In this document: piece after piece, positions 24,956 to 39,900 of the stretch
Position numbering within the stretch: position 1 is the stretch's first letter
Layout of the letters: every line of letters starts with the position of its first letter
Notes under the pieces: generated by a model
Seen by the model: the letters and a program-made list of their open reading frames with translations, nothing else
The model's database searches: none
What the model was told of the DNA's origin: nothing
DNA from: Flaccisagitta enflata
Lineage: Eukaryota > Chaetognatha > Sagittoidea > Aphragmophora
Length of the DNA stretch: 64,000 nt
Reading direction: 5' to 3'
Assembly (NCBI GenBank): GCA_965153355.1
Contig: OZ231126.1
Coordinates: 62,310,001-62,374,000 of the forward strand
Position numbers and translations under genes: made by a program

Positions 24956-27900
24956 GGTTTAGACATTTTCGAGACTTTTAGTAAGCTGTTTGTCCTAAAT
25001 GGCTTTTTTAAAGTGGAAAGGATTTTTGGATTTTGGGGGTTTTTGTCTCATAAACGAGGCTAAAAATTGGTTTTTATTTGACTGTTACATAGTGAAAATG
25101 GTTAAATCAACCCTAATTTTTTGGCATTTTACCTTAAAACATCCATTTGACCCTTCTAGAACTCATATTTTGATTGATTTAAAGGTTTTATATTTTATTT
25201 TTCCTCTAATAAAGCTGAAGACAACAGAAATTTAGCCTTATGTCTCGATATGGTAAACTGCGGCAACTTATAGAGCGCCTCGCCGCCATATTGCGGGACT
25301 ATTAGCCAACTCAGCTCATCATTTGCTTTCTCAAGAAACAAAAGAGCAATTTCAGGCCAAAATTTGAGTGGTTGGAGCCAGTGGAAGAGGGGAACCAGGG
25401 GTAAATGTAACTATTAGGAGTATCTCAGAAATGTATGGATAAAGTGGCCAAAGGTCGATCAAGGCAAAATTGCAGACTTTGGGCTAGTGAGAACTGCTTG
25501 ATTGCTTGTCATATAGTTATTAGTATCTAATTGGTCAAAACTAGAATGATGGGAGCAATTAGTTTTGCCTCATATGCAGGATAGCCCTATGTTGCTGCAT
25601 GGGGGTAGTAGTCCAAATTTACATCAAAATCGCGTATATAGTGTCTTTTTCAGTAATTTTTTTGCATTTTGGGGATATTCATCAGTCAATTGAATATGTC
25701 TTATCACTCATCAACCCTTTAGCTTGCATGAGACAAAAATCAAGCCACAATTCCAATTCAACTAGATTTTATAGACTGTCAAAGTATGGCTGAGTTTTGC
25801 TTATTTTCTCATTTTGTCGACTATTGAGTGCACCCTTATAAGGAAACTGCCAAATATTAGGATATCAAAAAATGAATTTTTGCTAGATTTTTTGGTCCAA
25901 AAGTGTAGAATCATGATATTTTAGATGGTTTTTGACATTTTTGAGACTTTTTAGTAAGCTGTTTGTCCCTAAATAGCTTTTAAAGTGGAAAGGATTTTTT
26001 GAATTTTGAGGATTTTGTCTCTACTTGAGGCTAAAAATTGGGTTTTATTTGGCTATTTACATAGTGAAAATGGTTAAATCAACCCTAATTTTTTGGCATT
26101 TTACCTTAAAACAACCAATTGACCCCTCATGAACTCATATTTTGATTGATTTCAAGTTTTTATATTTTATTTTTCCTCTAATAAAGCTGAAGACAACAGA
26201 AATTTAGCCTTATGTCTCGATATGGTAAACTGCGGCAACTTATAGAGCGCCTCGCCGCCATATTGCGGGGCTATTAGCCAACTCAGCTCATCATTTGCTT
26301 TCTCAAGAACCAAAAGAGCAATTTCAGGCCAAAATTTGAGTGGTTGGAGCCAGTGGAAGAGGGGAACCAGGGGTAAATGTAACTATTGGGAGTATCTCAG
26401 AAATGTATGGATAAAGTGGCCAAAGGTCGGTCAAGGCAAAATTGCTGACTTTGGGCTAGTGAGAACTGCTTGATTGCTTGTCATATAGTTATTAGTATCT
26501 AATTGGTCAAAACTAGAATGATGGGAGCAATTAGTTTTGCCTCATATGCAGGATAGCCCTATGTTGCTGTATGAGGGTAGTAGTCCAAATTTACATCAAA
26601 ATCGCGTATATAGTGTCTTTTTCAGTAATTTTTTTGCATTTTGGGGATATTCATCAGTCAATTGAATATGTCTTATCACTCATCAACCCTTTAGCTTGCA
26701 TGAGACAAAAAATCAAGCCAAAATTCCAATTCAACTAGATTTTATAGACTGTCACAGTATGGCTGAGTTTTGCTTATTGCTCATTTTGTCGACTATGAGT
26801 GCACTTATAGGAAACTGCCAAATATTAGGATATCAAAAAATGAATTTTTGCTAGATTTTTGGTCCAAAAGTGTAGAATCATGAATTTTTAGATGGTTTTA
26901 GACATTTTCGAGACTTTTTATTAAGCTGTTTGTCCCTAAATAGCTTTTAAAGTGGAAAGGATTTTTGGATTTTGGGGGATTTTTGTCTCCTACTTGAGGC
27001 TAAAATTTGGGTTTTATTTGACTGTTACATAGTGAAAATGGTTAAATCAACCCTAATTTTTTGGCATTTTACCATAAAACATCCATTTGACCCTTCTAGA
27101 ACTCATATTTTGATTGATTTCCAGTTTTTATATTTTATTTTTACTCTAATAAAGCTGAAGACAACAGAAATTTAGCCTTATGTCTCGATATGGTAAACTG
27201 CGGCAACATATAGAGCGCCTCGCCGCCATGTTGCGGGACTATTAGCCAACTCAGCTCATCATTTGCTTTCTCAAGAACCAAAAGAGCAATTTCAGGCCCA
27301 AATTTGAGTGGTTGGAGCCAGTGGAAGAGGGGAACCAGGGGTAAATGTAACTATTAGGAGTATCTCAGAAATGTATGGATAAAGTGGCCAAAGGTCGATC
27401 AAGGCAAAATTGCAGACTTTAGGCTAGTGAGAACTGCTTGATTGCTTGTCATATGGTTATTAGTATCTAATTAGTCAAAACTAGAATGATAGGAGCAATT
27501 AGTTTTGCCTCATATGCAGGATAGCCCTATGTTTCTGTATGGGGTAGTAGTCAATTACATCAAGATCGCGTATATAGTGTCTTTTCAGTAATTTTTTTGC
27601 ATTTTGGGGATATTCATCAGTCAATTGAATATGTCTTATCACTCATCAACCCTTTAGCTTGCATGAGACAAAAAATCAAGCCAAAATTCCAATTCAACTA
27701 GATTTTATAGACTGTCAAAGTATGGCTGAGTTTTGCTTATTGCTCATTTTGTCGACTATTGAGTGCACCCTTATAAGGAAACTGCCAAGTATTAGGATAT
27801 CAAAAATGAATTTTTGCTAGATTTTTTGGTCAAAGTGTAGAATCATGATTTTAGATGGTTTTAGACATTTTCGAGACTTTTTAATGGCTGTTTGTCCTAA

Positions 27901-30900
27901 ATAGCTTTTGAAGTGTGAAGTTTTGGATTTTGGGGGGTTATGTCTCCTAATCGAGGCTAGAAATTGGGTTTTATTTGACTGTTACATAGTGAAAATGGTC
28001 AAATCAACCCTAATTTTTTGGCATTTTACCTAAAAACAACCAATTGACCCCTCTTGAACTCATATTTTGATTGATTTCAAGTTTTTATATTTTATTTGTC
28101 CTCTAATAAAGCTGAAGACAACAGAAATTTAGCCTTATGTCTCGATATGATCAACCGCGGCAACTTATAGAGCGCCTCGCCACCATATTGCGGGACTATT
28201 AGCCAACTCAGCTCATCATTTGGTTTCTCAAAAAGCAAAAGAGCAATTTCAGCCCAAAATTTGAGTGGTTGGAGCAAGTGGAACAGGGGAACCAGGGGTA
28301 AATGTAACTATTAGGAGTATCTCAGAAATGTATGGATAAAGTGGCCAAAGGTCGATCAAGGCAAAATTGCAGACTTTGGGCTAGTGAGAACTGCTTGATT
28401 GCTTGTCATATGGTTATTAGTATCTAATTGGTCAAAACTAGTATGATGGGAGCAATTAGTTTTGCCTCATATGTAGGATAGCCCTATGTTGCTGTATGGG
28501 GGTAGTAGTCAAAATATACATCAAAATCGCGTATATAGTCTCTTTTTCAGTAATTTTTTTGCATTTTGGGGATATTCATCAGTCAATTGAATATGTTTTA
28601 TCACTCATCAACCCTTTAGCTTGCATGAGACAAAAAATCAAGCCAAAATTCCAATTCAACTAAATTTTATAGACTGTCAAAGTATGGCTGAGTTTTGCTT
28701 ATTGCTCATTTTGTCGACTATTGAGGTGCACCCTTATGAAAACTGCCAAATATTAGGATATCAAAAATGAATTTTGTTGCTAGATTTTTTGGTTCAAAAG
28801 TGTAGAATCATGAATTTTTAGATGGTTTTAGACATTTTCGAGACTTTTTAGTAAGCTGATTTTCCCTAAATAGCTTTTAAGTGGAAAGGATTTTTTGGAT
28901 TTTGGGGGATTTTTGTCTCCTAAACGAGGCTAAAAATCGGGTTTTTATTTGACTGTTACATAGTGAAAATGGTTAAATCAAACCTAATTTTTTGGCATTT
29001 TACCTTAAAACATCCATTTGACCCTTCTAGAACTCATATTTTGATTGATTTCAAGTTTTTATATTTTATTTTTCCTCTAATAAAGCTGAAGACAACAGAA
29101 ATTTAGCCTTATGTATCGATATGGTAAACTGCGGCAACTTATAGAGCGCCTCGCCGCCATATTGCGGGACTATTAGCCAACTCAGCTCATCATTTGCTTT
29201 CTCAAGAACCAAAGAGCAATTTCAGCCCAAAATTTGAGTGGTTGGAGCCAGTGGAAGAGGGGAACCAGGGGTAAATGTAACTATTAGGATTATCTCAGAA
29301 ATGTATGGATAAAGTGGCCAAAGGTCGATCAGGGCAAAATTGCAGACTTTGGGCTAGTGAGAACTTCTTGATTGCTTGTCATATAGTTATTAGTATCTAA
29401 TTGGTCAAAACTAGAATGATGGGAGCAATTAGTTTTGCCTCATATGCAGGATAGCCCTATGTTGCTGCATGGGGGTAGTAGTCAAATTTACATCAAAATC
29501 GCGTATATAGTGTCTTTTTCAGTAATTTTTTTGCATTTTGGGGATATTCATCAGTCAATTGAATATGTTTTATTACTCATCAGCCCTTTAGCTTGCATGA
29601 GACAAAAATCAAGCCAAAATTCCAATTCAACTAGATTTTATAGACTGTCAAAGTATAGCTGAGTTTTGCTTATTGCTCATTTTGTCGACTATTGAGTGCA
29701 CCCTTATAAGGAAACTGCTCAAATATTGGGATATCAAAAATAATTGCTGCTAGATTTTGGTCCAAAAGTGTAGAATCATGATTTTTTAGATGTTTTTAGA
29801 CATTTTCGAGACTTTTTAGTAAGCTGTTTGTCCCTAAATAGCTTTTAAAGTGGAAAGGATTTTTGGATTTTGGGGGATTTTTGTCTCCTAAACGAGGCTA
29901 AAAATTGGGTTTTATTTGACTGTTACATAGTGAAAATGGTTAAATCAACCCTAATTTTTTGACATTTTACCTTAAAACATCCATTTGACCCTTCTAGAAC
30001 TCATATTTTGATTGATTTCAAGTTTTTATATTTTAATTTTCCTCTAATAAAGCTGAAGACAACAGAAATTTAGCCTTATGTCTCGATATGGTAAACTGCG
30101 GCAACTTATAGAGCGCCTCGCCGCCATATTGCGGGACTATTAGCCAACTCAGCTCATCATTTGCTTTCTCAAGAACCAAAAGAGCAATTTCAGGCCAAAA
30201 TTTGAGTGGTTGGAGCCAGTGGAAGAGGGGAACCAAGGGTAAATGTAACTATTAGGAGTATCTCAGAAATGTATGGATAAAGTGGCCAAAGGTCGATCAA
30301 GGCAAAATTACAGACTTTGGGCTAGTGAGAACTGCTTGATTGCTTGTCATATAGTTATTAGTATCTAATTGGTCAAAACTAGAATGATGTGAACATGAGT
30401 GGTTTTGCCACTCATATGCAGGATAGCCCTATGTTGCTGTATGGGGTTAGTAGTCCAAATTTACATCAAAATCGCGTATATAGTGTCTTTTTCAGTAATT
30501 TTTTTGCATTTTGGGGATATTCATCAGTCAAGTGAATATGTCTTATCACTCATCAACCCTTTAGCTTGCATGAGACAAAAATCAAGCCAAAATTCCAATT
30601 CAACTAGATTTTATAGACTGTCAAAGTATGGCTGAGTTTTGCTTATTGCTCATTTTGTCAAACTATGCGTGCACCCTTATGGAAACTGCCAAATATTAGG
30701 ATATCAAAAAATGAATTTTTGCTAGATATTTTGGTCCAAAAGTGTAGAATCATGATTTTTTAGATGGTTTTAGACATTTTTGAGACTTTTTAGTTAGCTG
30801 TTTGTCCCTAAATAGCTTTTAAAGTGGAAAGGTTTTTTGGATTTTGGGGGATTTTTGTCTTCTAAACGAGGCTAAAAATTGGGTTTTATTTGACTGTTAC

Positions 30901-33900
30901 ATAGTGAAAATGGTTAAATCAACCCTAATTTTTTGGCATTTTACCATAAAACATCCATTTGACCCTTCTAGAACTCATATTTTGATTGATTTTAAGTTTT
31001 TATATTTTATTTTTCCTCTAATAAAGCTGAAGACAACAGAAATTTAGCCTTATGTCTCGATATGGTAAACTGCGGCAACTTATAGAGCGCCTCGCCGCCA
31101 TGTTGCGGGACTATTAGCCAACTCAGCTCATCATTTGCTTTCTCAAGAACCAAAAGAGCAATTTCAGGCAAAAATTTGAGTGGTTGGAGCCAGTGGAAGA
31201 GGGGAACCAGGGGTAAATGTAACTATTAGGAGTATCTCAGAAATGTATGGATAAAGTGGCCAAAGGTCGATCAAGGCAAAATTGCAGACTTTGGGCTAGT
31301 GAGAATTTCTTGATTGCTTGTCATATAGTTATTAGTATCTAATTGGTCAAAACTAGAATGATAGAATGATGGGAGCAATTAGTTTTGCCTCATATGCAGG
31401 ATAGCCCTATGTTGCTGTATGGGGGTAGTAGTCAAAATTTACATCAAAATCGCGTATATAGTGTCTTTTTCAGTAATTTTTTTGCATTTTGGGGATATTC
31501 ATCAGTCAGTTGAATATGCTTTATCACTCATCAACCCTTTAGCTTGCATGAGACAAAAAATCAAGCCAAAATTCCAATTCAGGTAGATTTTACAGACTGT
31601 CAAAGTAGGGCTGAGTTTGGCTTATTGCTCATTTTGTCGGCTATTGAGTGCACCCTTATAAGGAAACTGCAAAGTATCAAAATATCAAAAAATACATTTT
31701 TGCCAGATTTTTTGGTTCAAAAGTGTAGAATCATGATATTTTAGATGGTTTTAGACATTTTTGAGACTTTTTAGTAAGCTGTTTGTCCCTAAATAGCTTT
31801 TAAAGTGGAAAGGATTTTTTGGATTTTGTGGGATTTTTGTCTCCTAAACGAGGCTAAAAATTGGGTTTTATTTGACTGTTACATAGTGAAAATGGTTAAA
31901 TCAACCCTAATTTTTTGGCATTTTACCTTAAAACATCCATTTGACCCTTCTAGAACTCATATTTTGATTGATTTCAAGTTTTTATATTTTATTTTTCCTC
32001 TAATAAAGCTGAAGACAACAGAAATTTAGCCTTATGTCTCGATATGGTAAACTGCGGCAACTTATAGAGCGCCTCGCCGCCATATTGCGGGACTATTAGC
32101 CAACTCAGCTCATCATTTGCTTTCTCAGGAACCAAAAGAGCAATTTCAGGCCAAAATTTGAGTGGTTGGAGCCAGTGGAAGAGGGGAACCAGGGGTAAAT
32201 GTAACTATTAGGAGTATCTCAGAAATGTATGGATAAAGTGGCCAAAGGTCGATCAAGGCAAAATTGCAGACTTTGGGCTAGTGAGAACTGCTTGATTGCT
32301 TGTCATATAGTTATTAGTATCTAATTGGTCAAAACTAGAATGATGGGAGCAATTAGTTTTGCCTCATATGCAGGATAGCCCTATGTTGCTGTATGGGGGT
32401 AGTAGTCCAAATTTACATCAAAATCGCGTATATAGTGTCTTTTTCAGTAATTTTTTTGCATTTTGGGGATATTCATCAGTCAATTGAATATGTCTTATCA
32501 CTCATCAACCCTTTAGCTTGCATGAGACAAAAAATCAAGCCAAAATTCCAATTCAACTAGATTTTATAGACTGTCAAAGTATGGCTGAGTTTTGCTTATT
32601 GCTCATTTTGTCGACTATTGAGTGCACCCTATAAGGAAACTGCCAAATATTAGGATATCAAAAAATGAATTTTTGCTAGATTTTTTGGTCCAAAAGTGTA
32701 GAATCATGATTTTTTAGATGGTTTTAGACATTTTCGAGACTTTTTAGTAAGCTGTTTGTCCCTAAATAGCTTTTAAAGTGGAAAGGATTTTTTGGATTTT
32801 GGGGGATTTTTGTCTCCTAAACGAGGCTAAAAATTGGGTTTTATTTGACTGTTACATAGTGAAAATGGTTAAATCAACCCTAATTTTTTGGCATTTTACC
32901 TTAAAACATCCATTTGACCCTTCTAGAACTCATATTTTGATTGATTTCAAGTTTTTATATTTTATTTTTCCTCTAATAAAGCTGAAGACAACAGAAATTT
33001 AGCCTTATGTCTCGATATGTTAAACTGCGGCAACTTATAGAGCGCCTCGCCACCATATTGCAGGGACTATTAGCCAACTCAGCTCATCATTTGTTTCTCA
33101 AGAACCAAAAGAGCAATTTCAGGCCAAAATTTGAGTGGTTGGAGCCAGTGGAAGAGGGGAACCAAGGGTAAATGTAACTATTAGGAGTATCTCAGAAATG
33201 TATGGATAAAGTGGCCAAAGGTCGATCAAGGCAAAATTGCAGACTTTGGGCTAGTGAGAACTGCTTGATTGCTTGTCATATAGTTATTAGTATCTAATTG
33301 GTCAAAACTAGAATGATGGGAGCAATTAGTTTTGCCTCATATGCAGGATAGCCCTATGTTGCTGTATGGGGGTAGTAGTCCAAATTTACATCAAAATCGC
33401 GTATATAGTGTCTTTTTCAGTAATTTTTTTGCATTTTGGGGATATTCATCAGTCAATTGAATATGTCTTATCACTCATCAACCCTTTAGCTTGCATGAGA
33501 CAAAAATCAAGCCAAAATTCCAATTCAACTAGATTTTATAGACTGTCAAAGTATGGCTGAGTTTTGCTTATTGCTCATTTTGTCGACTATTGAGTGCACC
33601 CTTATAAGGAAACTGCCAAATATTAGGATATCAAAAAATGAATTTTTGCTAGATTTTTTGGTCCAAAAGTGTAGAATCATGATTTTTTAGATGGTTTTAG
33701 ACATTTTCGAGACTTTTTAGTAAGCTGTTTGTCCCTAAATAGCTTTTAAAGTGGAAAGGATTTTTTGGATTTTGGGGGATTTTTGTCTCCTAATCGAGGC
33801 TAGAAATTGGGTTTTATTTGACTGTTACATAGTGAAAATGGTTAAATCAACCCTAATTTTTTGGCATTTTACCTTAAAACATCCATTTGACCCTTCTAGA

Positions 33901-36900
33901 ACTCATATTTTGATTGATTTCAAGTTTTTATATTTTATTTTTCCTCTAATAAAGCTGAAGACAACAGAAATTTAGCCTTATGTCTCGATATGGTAAACTG
34001 CGGCAACTTATAGAGCGCCTCGCCGCCATATTGCGGGACTATTAGCCAACTCAGCTCATCATTTGCTTTCTCAAGAACCAAAAGAGCAATTTCAGGCCAA
34101 AATTTGAGTGGTTGGAGCCAGTGGAAGAGGGGAACCAGGGGTAAATGTAACTATTAGGAGTATCTCAGAAATGTATGGATAAAGTGGCCAAAGGTCGATC
34201 AAGGCAAAATTGCAGACTTTGGGCTAGTGAGAACTGCTTGATTGCTTGTCATATAGTTATTAGTATCTAATTGGTCAAAACTAGAATGATGGGAGCAATT
34301 AGTTTTGCCTCATATGCAGGATAGCCCTATGTTGCTGCATGGGGGTAGTAGTCCAAATTTACATCAAAATCGCGTATATAGTGTCTTTTTCAGTAATTTT
34401 TTTGCATTTTGGGGATATTCATCAGTCAATTGAATATGTCTTATCACTCATCAACCCTTTAGCTTGCATGAGACAAAAAATCAAGCCAAAATTCCAATTC
34501 AACTAGATTTTATAGACTGTCAAAGTATGGCTGAGTTTTGCTTATTGCTCATTTTGTCGACTATTGAGTGCACCCTTATAAGGAAACTGCCAAATATTAG
34601 GATATCAAAAAATGAATTTTTGCTAGATTTTTTGGTCCAAAAGTGTAGAATCATGATTTTTTAGATGGTTTTAGACATTTTCGAGACTTTTTAGTAAGCT
34701 GTTTGTCCCTAAATAGCTTTTAAAGTGGAAAGGATTTTTTGGATTTTGGGGGATTTTTGTCTCCTAAACGAGGCTAAAAATTGGGTTTTATTTGACTGTT
34801 ACATAGTGAAAATGGTTAAATCAACCCTAATTTTTTGGCATTTTACCTTAAAACATCCATTTGACCCTTCTAGAACTCATATTTTGATTGATTTCAAGTT
34901 TTTATATTTTATTTTTCCTCTAATAAAGCTGAAGACAACAGAAATTTAGCCTTATGTCTCGATATGGTAAACTGCGGCAACTTATAGAGCGCCTCGCCGC
35001 CATATTGCGGGACTATTAGCCAACTCAGCTCATCATTTGCTTTCTCAAGAACCAAAAGAGCAATTTCAGGCCAAAATTTGAGTGGTTGGAGCCAGTGGAA
35101 GAGGGGAACCAGGGGTAAATGTAACTATTAGGAGTATCTCAGAAATGTATGGATAAAGTGGCCAAAGGTCGATCAAGGCAAAATTGCAGACTTTGGGCTA
35201 GTGAGAACTGCTTGATTGCTTGTCATATAGTTATTAGTATCTAATTGGTCAAAACTAGAATGATGGGAGCAATTAGTTTTGCCTCATATGCAGGATAGCC
35301 CTATGTTGCTGTATGGGGGTAGTAGTCCAAATTTACATCAAAATCGCGTATATAGTCTCTTTTTCAGTAATTTTTTTGCATTTTGGGGATATTCATCAGT
35401 CAATTGAATATGTTTTATCACTCATCAACCCTTTAGCTTGCATGAGACAAAAAATCAAGCCAAAATTCCAATTCAACTAGATTTTATAGACTGTCAAAGT
35501 ATGGCTGAGTTTTGCTTATTGCTCATTTTGTCGACTATTGAGTGCACCCTTATAAGGAAACTGCCAAATATTAGGATATCAAAAAATGAATTTTTGCTAG
35601 ATTTTTTGGTCCAAAAGTGTAGAATCATGATTTTTTAGATGGTTTTAGACATTTTCGAGACTTTTTAGTAAGCTGTTTGTCCCTAAATAGCTTTTAAAGT
35701 GGAAAGGATTTTTTGGATTTTGGGGGATTTTTGTCTCCTAAACGAGGCTAAAAATTGGGTTTTATTTGACTGTTACATAGTGAAAATGGTTAAATCAACC
35801 CTAATTTTTTGGCATTTTACCTTAAATCATCCATTTGACCCTTCTAGAACTCATATTTTGATTGATTTCAAGTTTTTATATTTTATTTTTCCTCTAATAA
35901 AGCTGAAGACAACAGAAATTTAGCCTTATGTCTCGATATGGTAAACTGCGGCAACTTATAGAGCGCCTCGCCGCCATATTGCGGGACTATTAGCCAACTC
36001 AGCTCATCATTTGCTTTCTCAAGAACCAAAAGAGCAATTTCAGGCCAAAATTTGAGTGGTTGGAGCCAGTGGAAGAGGGGAACCAGGGGTAAATGTAACT
36101 ATTAGGAGTATCTCAGAAATGTATGGATAAAGTGGCCAAAGGTCGATCAAGGCAAAATTGCAGACTTTGGGCTAGTGAGAACTGCTTGATTGCTTGTCAT
36201 ATAGTTATTAGTATCTAATTGGTCAAAACTAGAATGATGGGAGCAATTAGTTTTGCCTCATATGCAGGATAGCCCTATGTTGCTGTATGGGGGTAGTAGT
36301 CCAAATTTACATCAAAATCGCGTATATAGTGTCTTTTTCAGTAATTTTTTTGCATTTTGGGGATATTCATCAGTCAATTGAATATGTCTTATCACTCATC
36401 AACCCTTTAGCTTGCATGAGACAAAAATCAAGCCAAAATTCCAATTCAACTAAATTTTATAGACTGTCAAAGTATGGCTGAGTTTTGCTTATTGCTCATT
36501 TTGTCGACTATTGAGTGCACCCTTATAAGGAAACTGCCAAGTATTAGGATATCAAAAAATGAATTTTTGCTAGATTTTTTGGTCCAAAAGTGTAGAATCA
36601 TGATTTTTTAGATGGTTTTAGACATTTTCGAGACTTTTTAGTAAGCTGTTTGTCCCTAAATAGCTTTTAAAGTGGAAAGGATTTTTTGGATTTTTGGGGA
36701 TTTTTGTCTCCTAAACGAGGCTAAAAATTGGGTTTTATTTGACTGTTACATAGTGAAAATGGTTAAATCAACCCTAATTTTTTGGCATTTTACCTTAAAA
36801 CATCCATTTGACCCTTCTAGAACTCATATTTTGATTGATTTCAAGTTTTTATATTTTATTTTTCCTCTAATAAAGCTGAAGACAACAGAAATTTAGCCTT

Positions 36901-39900
36901 ATGTCTCGATATGGTAAACTGCGGCAACTTATAGAGCGCCTCGCCGCCATATTGCGGGACTATTAGCCAACTCAGCTCATCATTTGCTTTCTCAAGAACC
37001 AAAAGAGCAATTTCAGGCCAAAATTTGAGTGGTTGGAGCCAGTGGAAGAGGGGAACCAGGGGTAAATGTAACTATTAGGAGTATCTCAGAAATGTATGGA
37101 TAAAGTGGCCAAAGGTCGATCAAGGCAAAATTGCAGACTTTGGGCTAGTGAGAACTGCTTGATTGCTTGTCATATAGTTATTAGTATCTAATTGGTCAAA
37201 ACTAGAATGATGGGAGCAATTAGTTTTGCCTCATATGCAGGATAGCCCTATGTTGCTGTATGGGGGTAGTAGTCCAAATTTACATCAAAATCGCGTATAT
37301 AGTGTCTTTTTCAGTAATTTTTTTGCATTTTGGGGATATTCATCAGTCAATTGAATATGTCTTATCACTCATCAACCCTTTAGCTTGCATGAGACAAAAA
37401 ATCAAGCCAAAATTCCAATTCAACTAGATTTTATAGACTGTCAAAGTATGGCTGAGTTTTGCTTATTGCTCATTTTGTCGACTATTGAGTGCACCCTTAT
37501 AAGGAAACTGCCAAATATTAGGATATCAAAAAATGAATTTTTGCTAGATTTTTTGGTCCAAAAGTGTAGAATCATGATTTTTTAGATGGTTTTAGACATT
37601 TTCGAGACTTTTTAGTAAGCTGTTTGTCCCTAAATAGCTTTTAAAGTGGAAAGGATTTTTTGGATTTTGGGGGATTTTTGTCTCCTAATCGAGGCTAGAA
37701 ATTGGGTTTTATTTGACTGTTACATAGTGAAAATGGTCAAATCAACCCTAATTTTTTGGCATTTTACCTAAAAACAACCAATTGACCCCTCTTGAACTCA
37801 TATTTTGATTGATTTCAAGTTTTTATATTTTATTTTTCCTCTAATAAAGCTGAAGACAACAGAAATTTAGCCTTATGTCTCGATATGGTAAACTGCGGCA
37901 ACTTATAGAGCGCCTCGCCGCCATATTGCGGGACTATTAGCCAACTCAGCTCATCATTTGCTTTCTCAAGAACCAAAAGAGCAATTTCAGGCCAAAATTT
38001 GAGTGGTTGGAGCCAGTGGAAGAGGGGAACCAGGGGTAAATGTAACTATTAGGAGTATCTCAGAAATGTATGGATAAAGTGGCCAAAGGTCGATCAAGGC
38101 AAAATTGCAGACTTTGGGCTAGTGAGAACTGCTTGATTGCTTGTCATATAGTTATTAGTATCTAATTGGTCAAAACTAGAATGATGGGAGCAATTAGTTT
38201 TGCCTCATATGCAGGATAGCCCTATGTTGCTGTATGGGGGTAGTAGTCCAAATTTACATCAAAATCGCGTATATAGTCTCTTTTTCAGTAATTTTTTTGC
38301 ATTTTGGGGATATTCATCAGTCAATTGAATATGTTTTATCACTCATCAACCCTTTAGCTTGCATGAGACAAAAAATCAAGCCAAAATTCCAATTCAACTA
38401 GATTTTATAGACTGTCAAAGTATGGCTGAGTTTTGCTTATTGCTCATTTTGTCGACTATTGAGTGCACCCTTATAAGGAAACTGCAAAGTATTAAAATAT
38501 CAAAAAATGAATTTTTGCTAGATTTTTTGGTTCAAAAATGTAGAATCATAATTTTTAAGATGATTTTAGGCAATTTTGAGACTTTTTAGTAAGCTCTTTG
38601 TCCCTAAATAGCTTTTAAAAAGGAAAGGATTTTTTGGATTTTGGGGGATTTTTGTCTCCTAATCGAGGCTAGAAATTGGGTTTTATTTGACTGTTACATA
38701 GTGAAAATGGTCAAATCAACCCTAATTTTTTGGCATTTTACCTAAAAACAACCAATTGACCCCTCTTGAACTCATATTTTGATTGATTTCAAGTTTTTAT
38801 ATTTTATTTGTCCTCTAATAAAGCTGAAGACAACAGAAATTTAGCCTTATGTCTCGATATGGTAAACTGCGGCAACTTATAGAGCGCCTCGCCGCCATAT
38901 TGCGGGACTATTAGCCAACTCAGCTCATCATTTGCTTTCTCAAGAACCAAAAGAGCAATTTCAGGCCAAAATTTGAGTGGTTGGAGCCAGTGGAAGAGGG
39001 GAACCAGGGGTAAATGTAACTATTAGGAGTATCTCAGAAATGTATGGATAAAGTGGCCAAAGGTCGATCAAGGCAAAATTGCAGACTTTGGGCTAGTGAG
39101 AACTGCTTGATTGCTTGTCATATAGTTATTAGTATCTAATTGGTCAAAACTAGAATGATGGGAGCAATTAGTTTTGCCTCATATGCAGGATAGCCCTATG
39201 TTGCTGCATGGGGGTAGTAGTCCAAATTTACATCAAAATCGCGTATATAGTGTCTTTTTCAGTAATTTTTTTGCATTTTGGGGATATTCATCAGTCAATT
39301 GAATATGTCTTATCACTCATCAACCCTTTAGCTTGCATGAGACAAAAAATCAAGCCAAAATTCCAATTCAACTAGATTTTATAGACTGTCAAAGTATGGC
39401 TGAGTTTTGCTTATTGCTCATTTTGTCGACTATTGAGTGCACCCTTATAAGGAAACTGCCAAGTATTAGGATATCAAAAAATGAATTTTTGCTAGATTTT
39501 TTGGTTCAAAAGTGTAGAATCATGATTTTTTAGATGGTTTTAGACATTTTTGAGACTTTTTAGTAAGCTGTTTGTCCCTAAATAGCTTTTAAAGTGGAAA
39601 GGATTTTTTGGATTTTGGGGGATTTTTGTCTCCTAAACGAGGCTAAAAATTGGGTTTTATTTGACTGTTACATAGTGAAAATGGTTAAATCAACCCTAAT
39701 TTTTTGGCATTTTACCTTAAATCATCCATTTGACCCTTCTAGAACTCATATTTTGATTGATTTCAAGTTTTTATATTTTATTTTTCCTCTAATAAAGCTG
39801 AAGACAACAGAAATTTAGCCTTATGTCTCGATATGGTAAACTGCGGCAACTTATAGAGCGCCTCGCCGCCATATTGCGGGACTATTAGCCAACTCAGCTC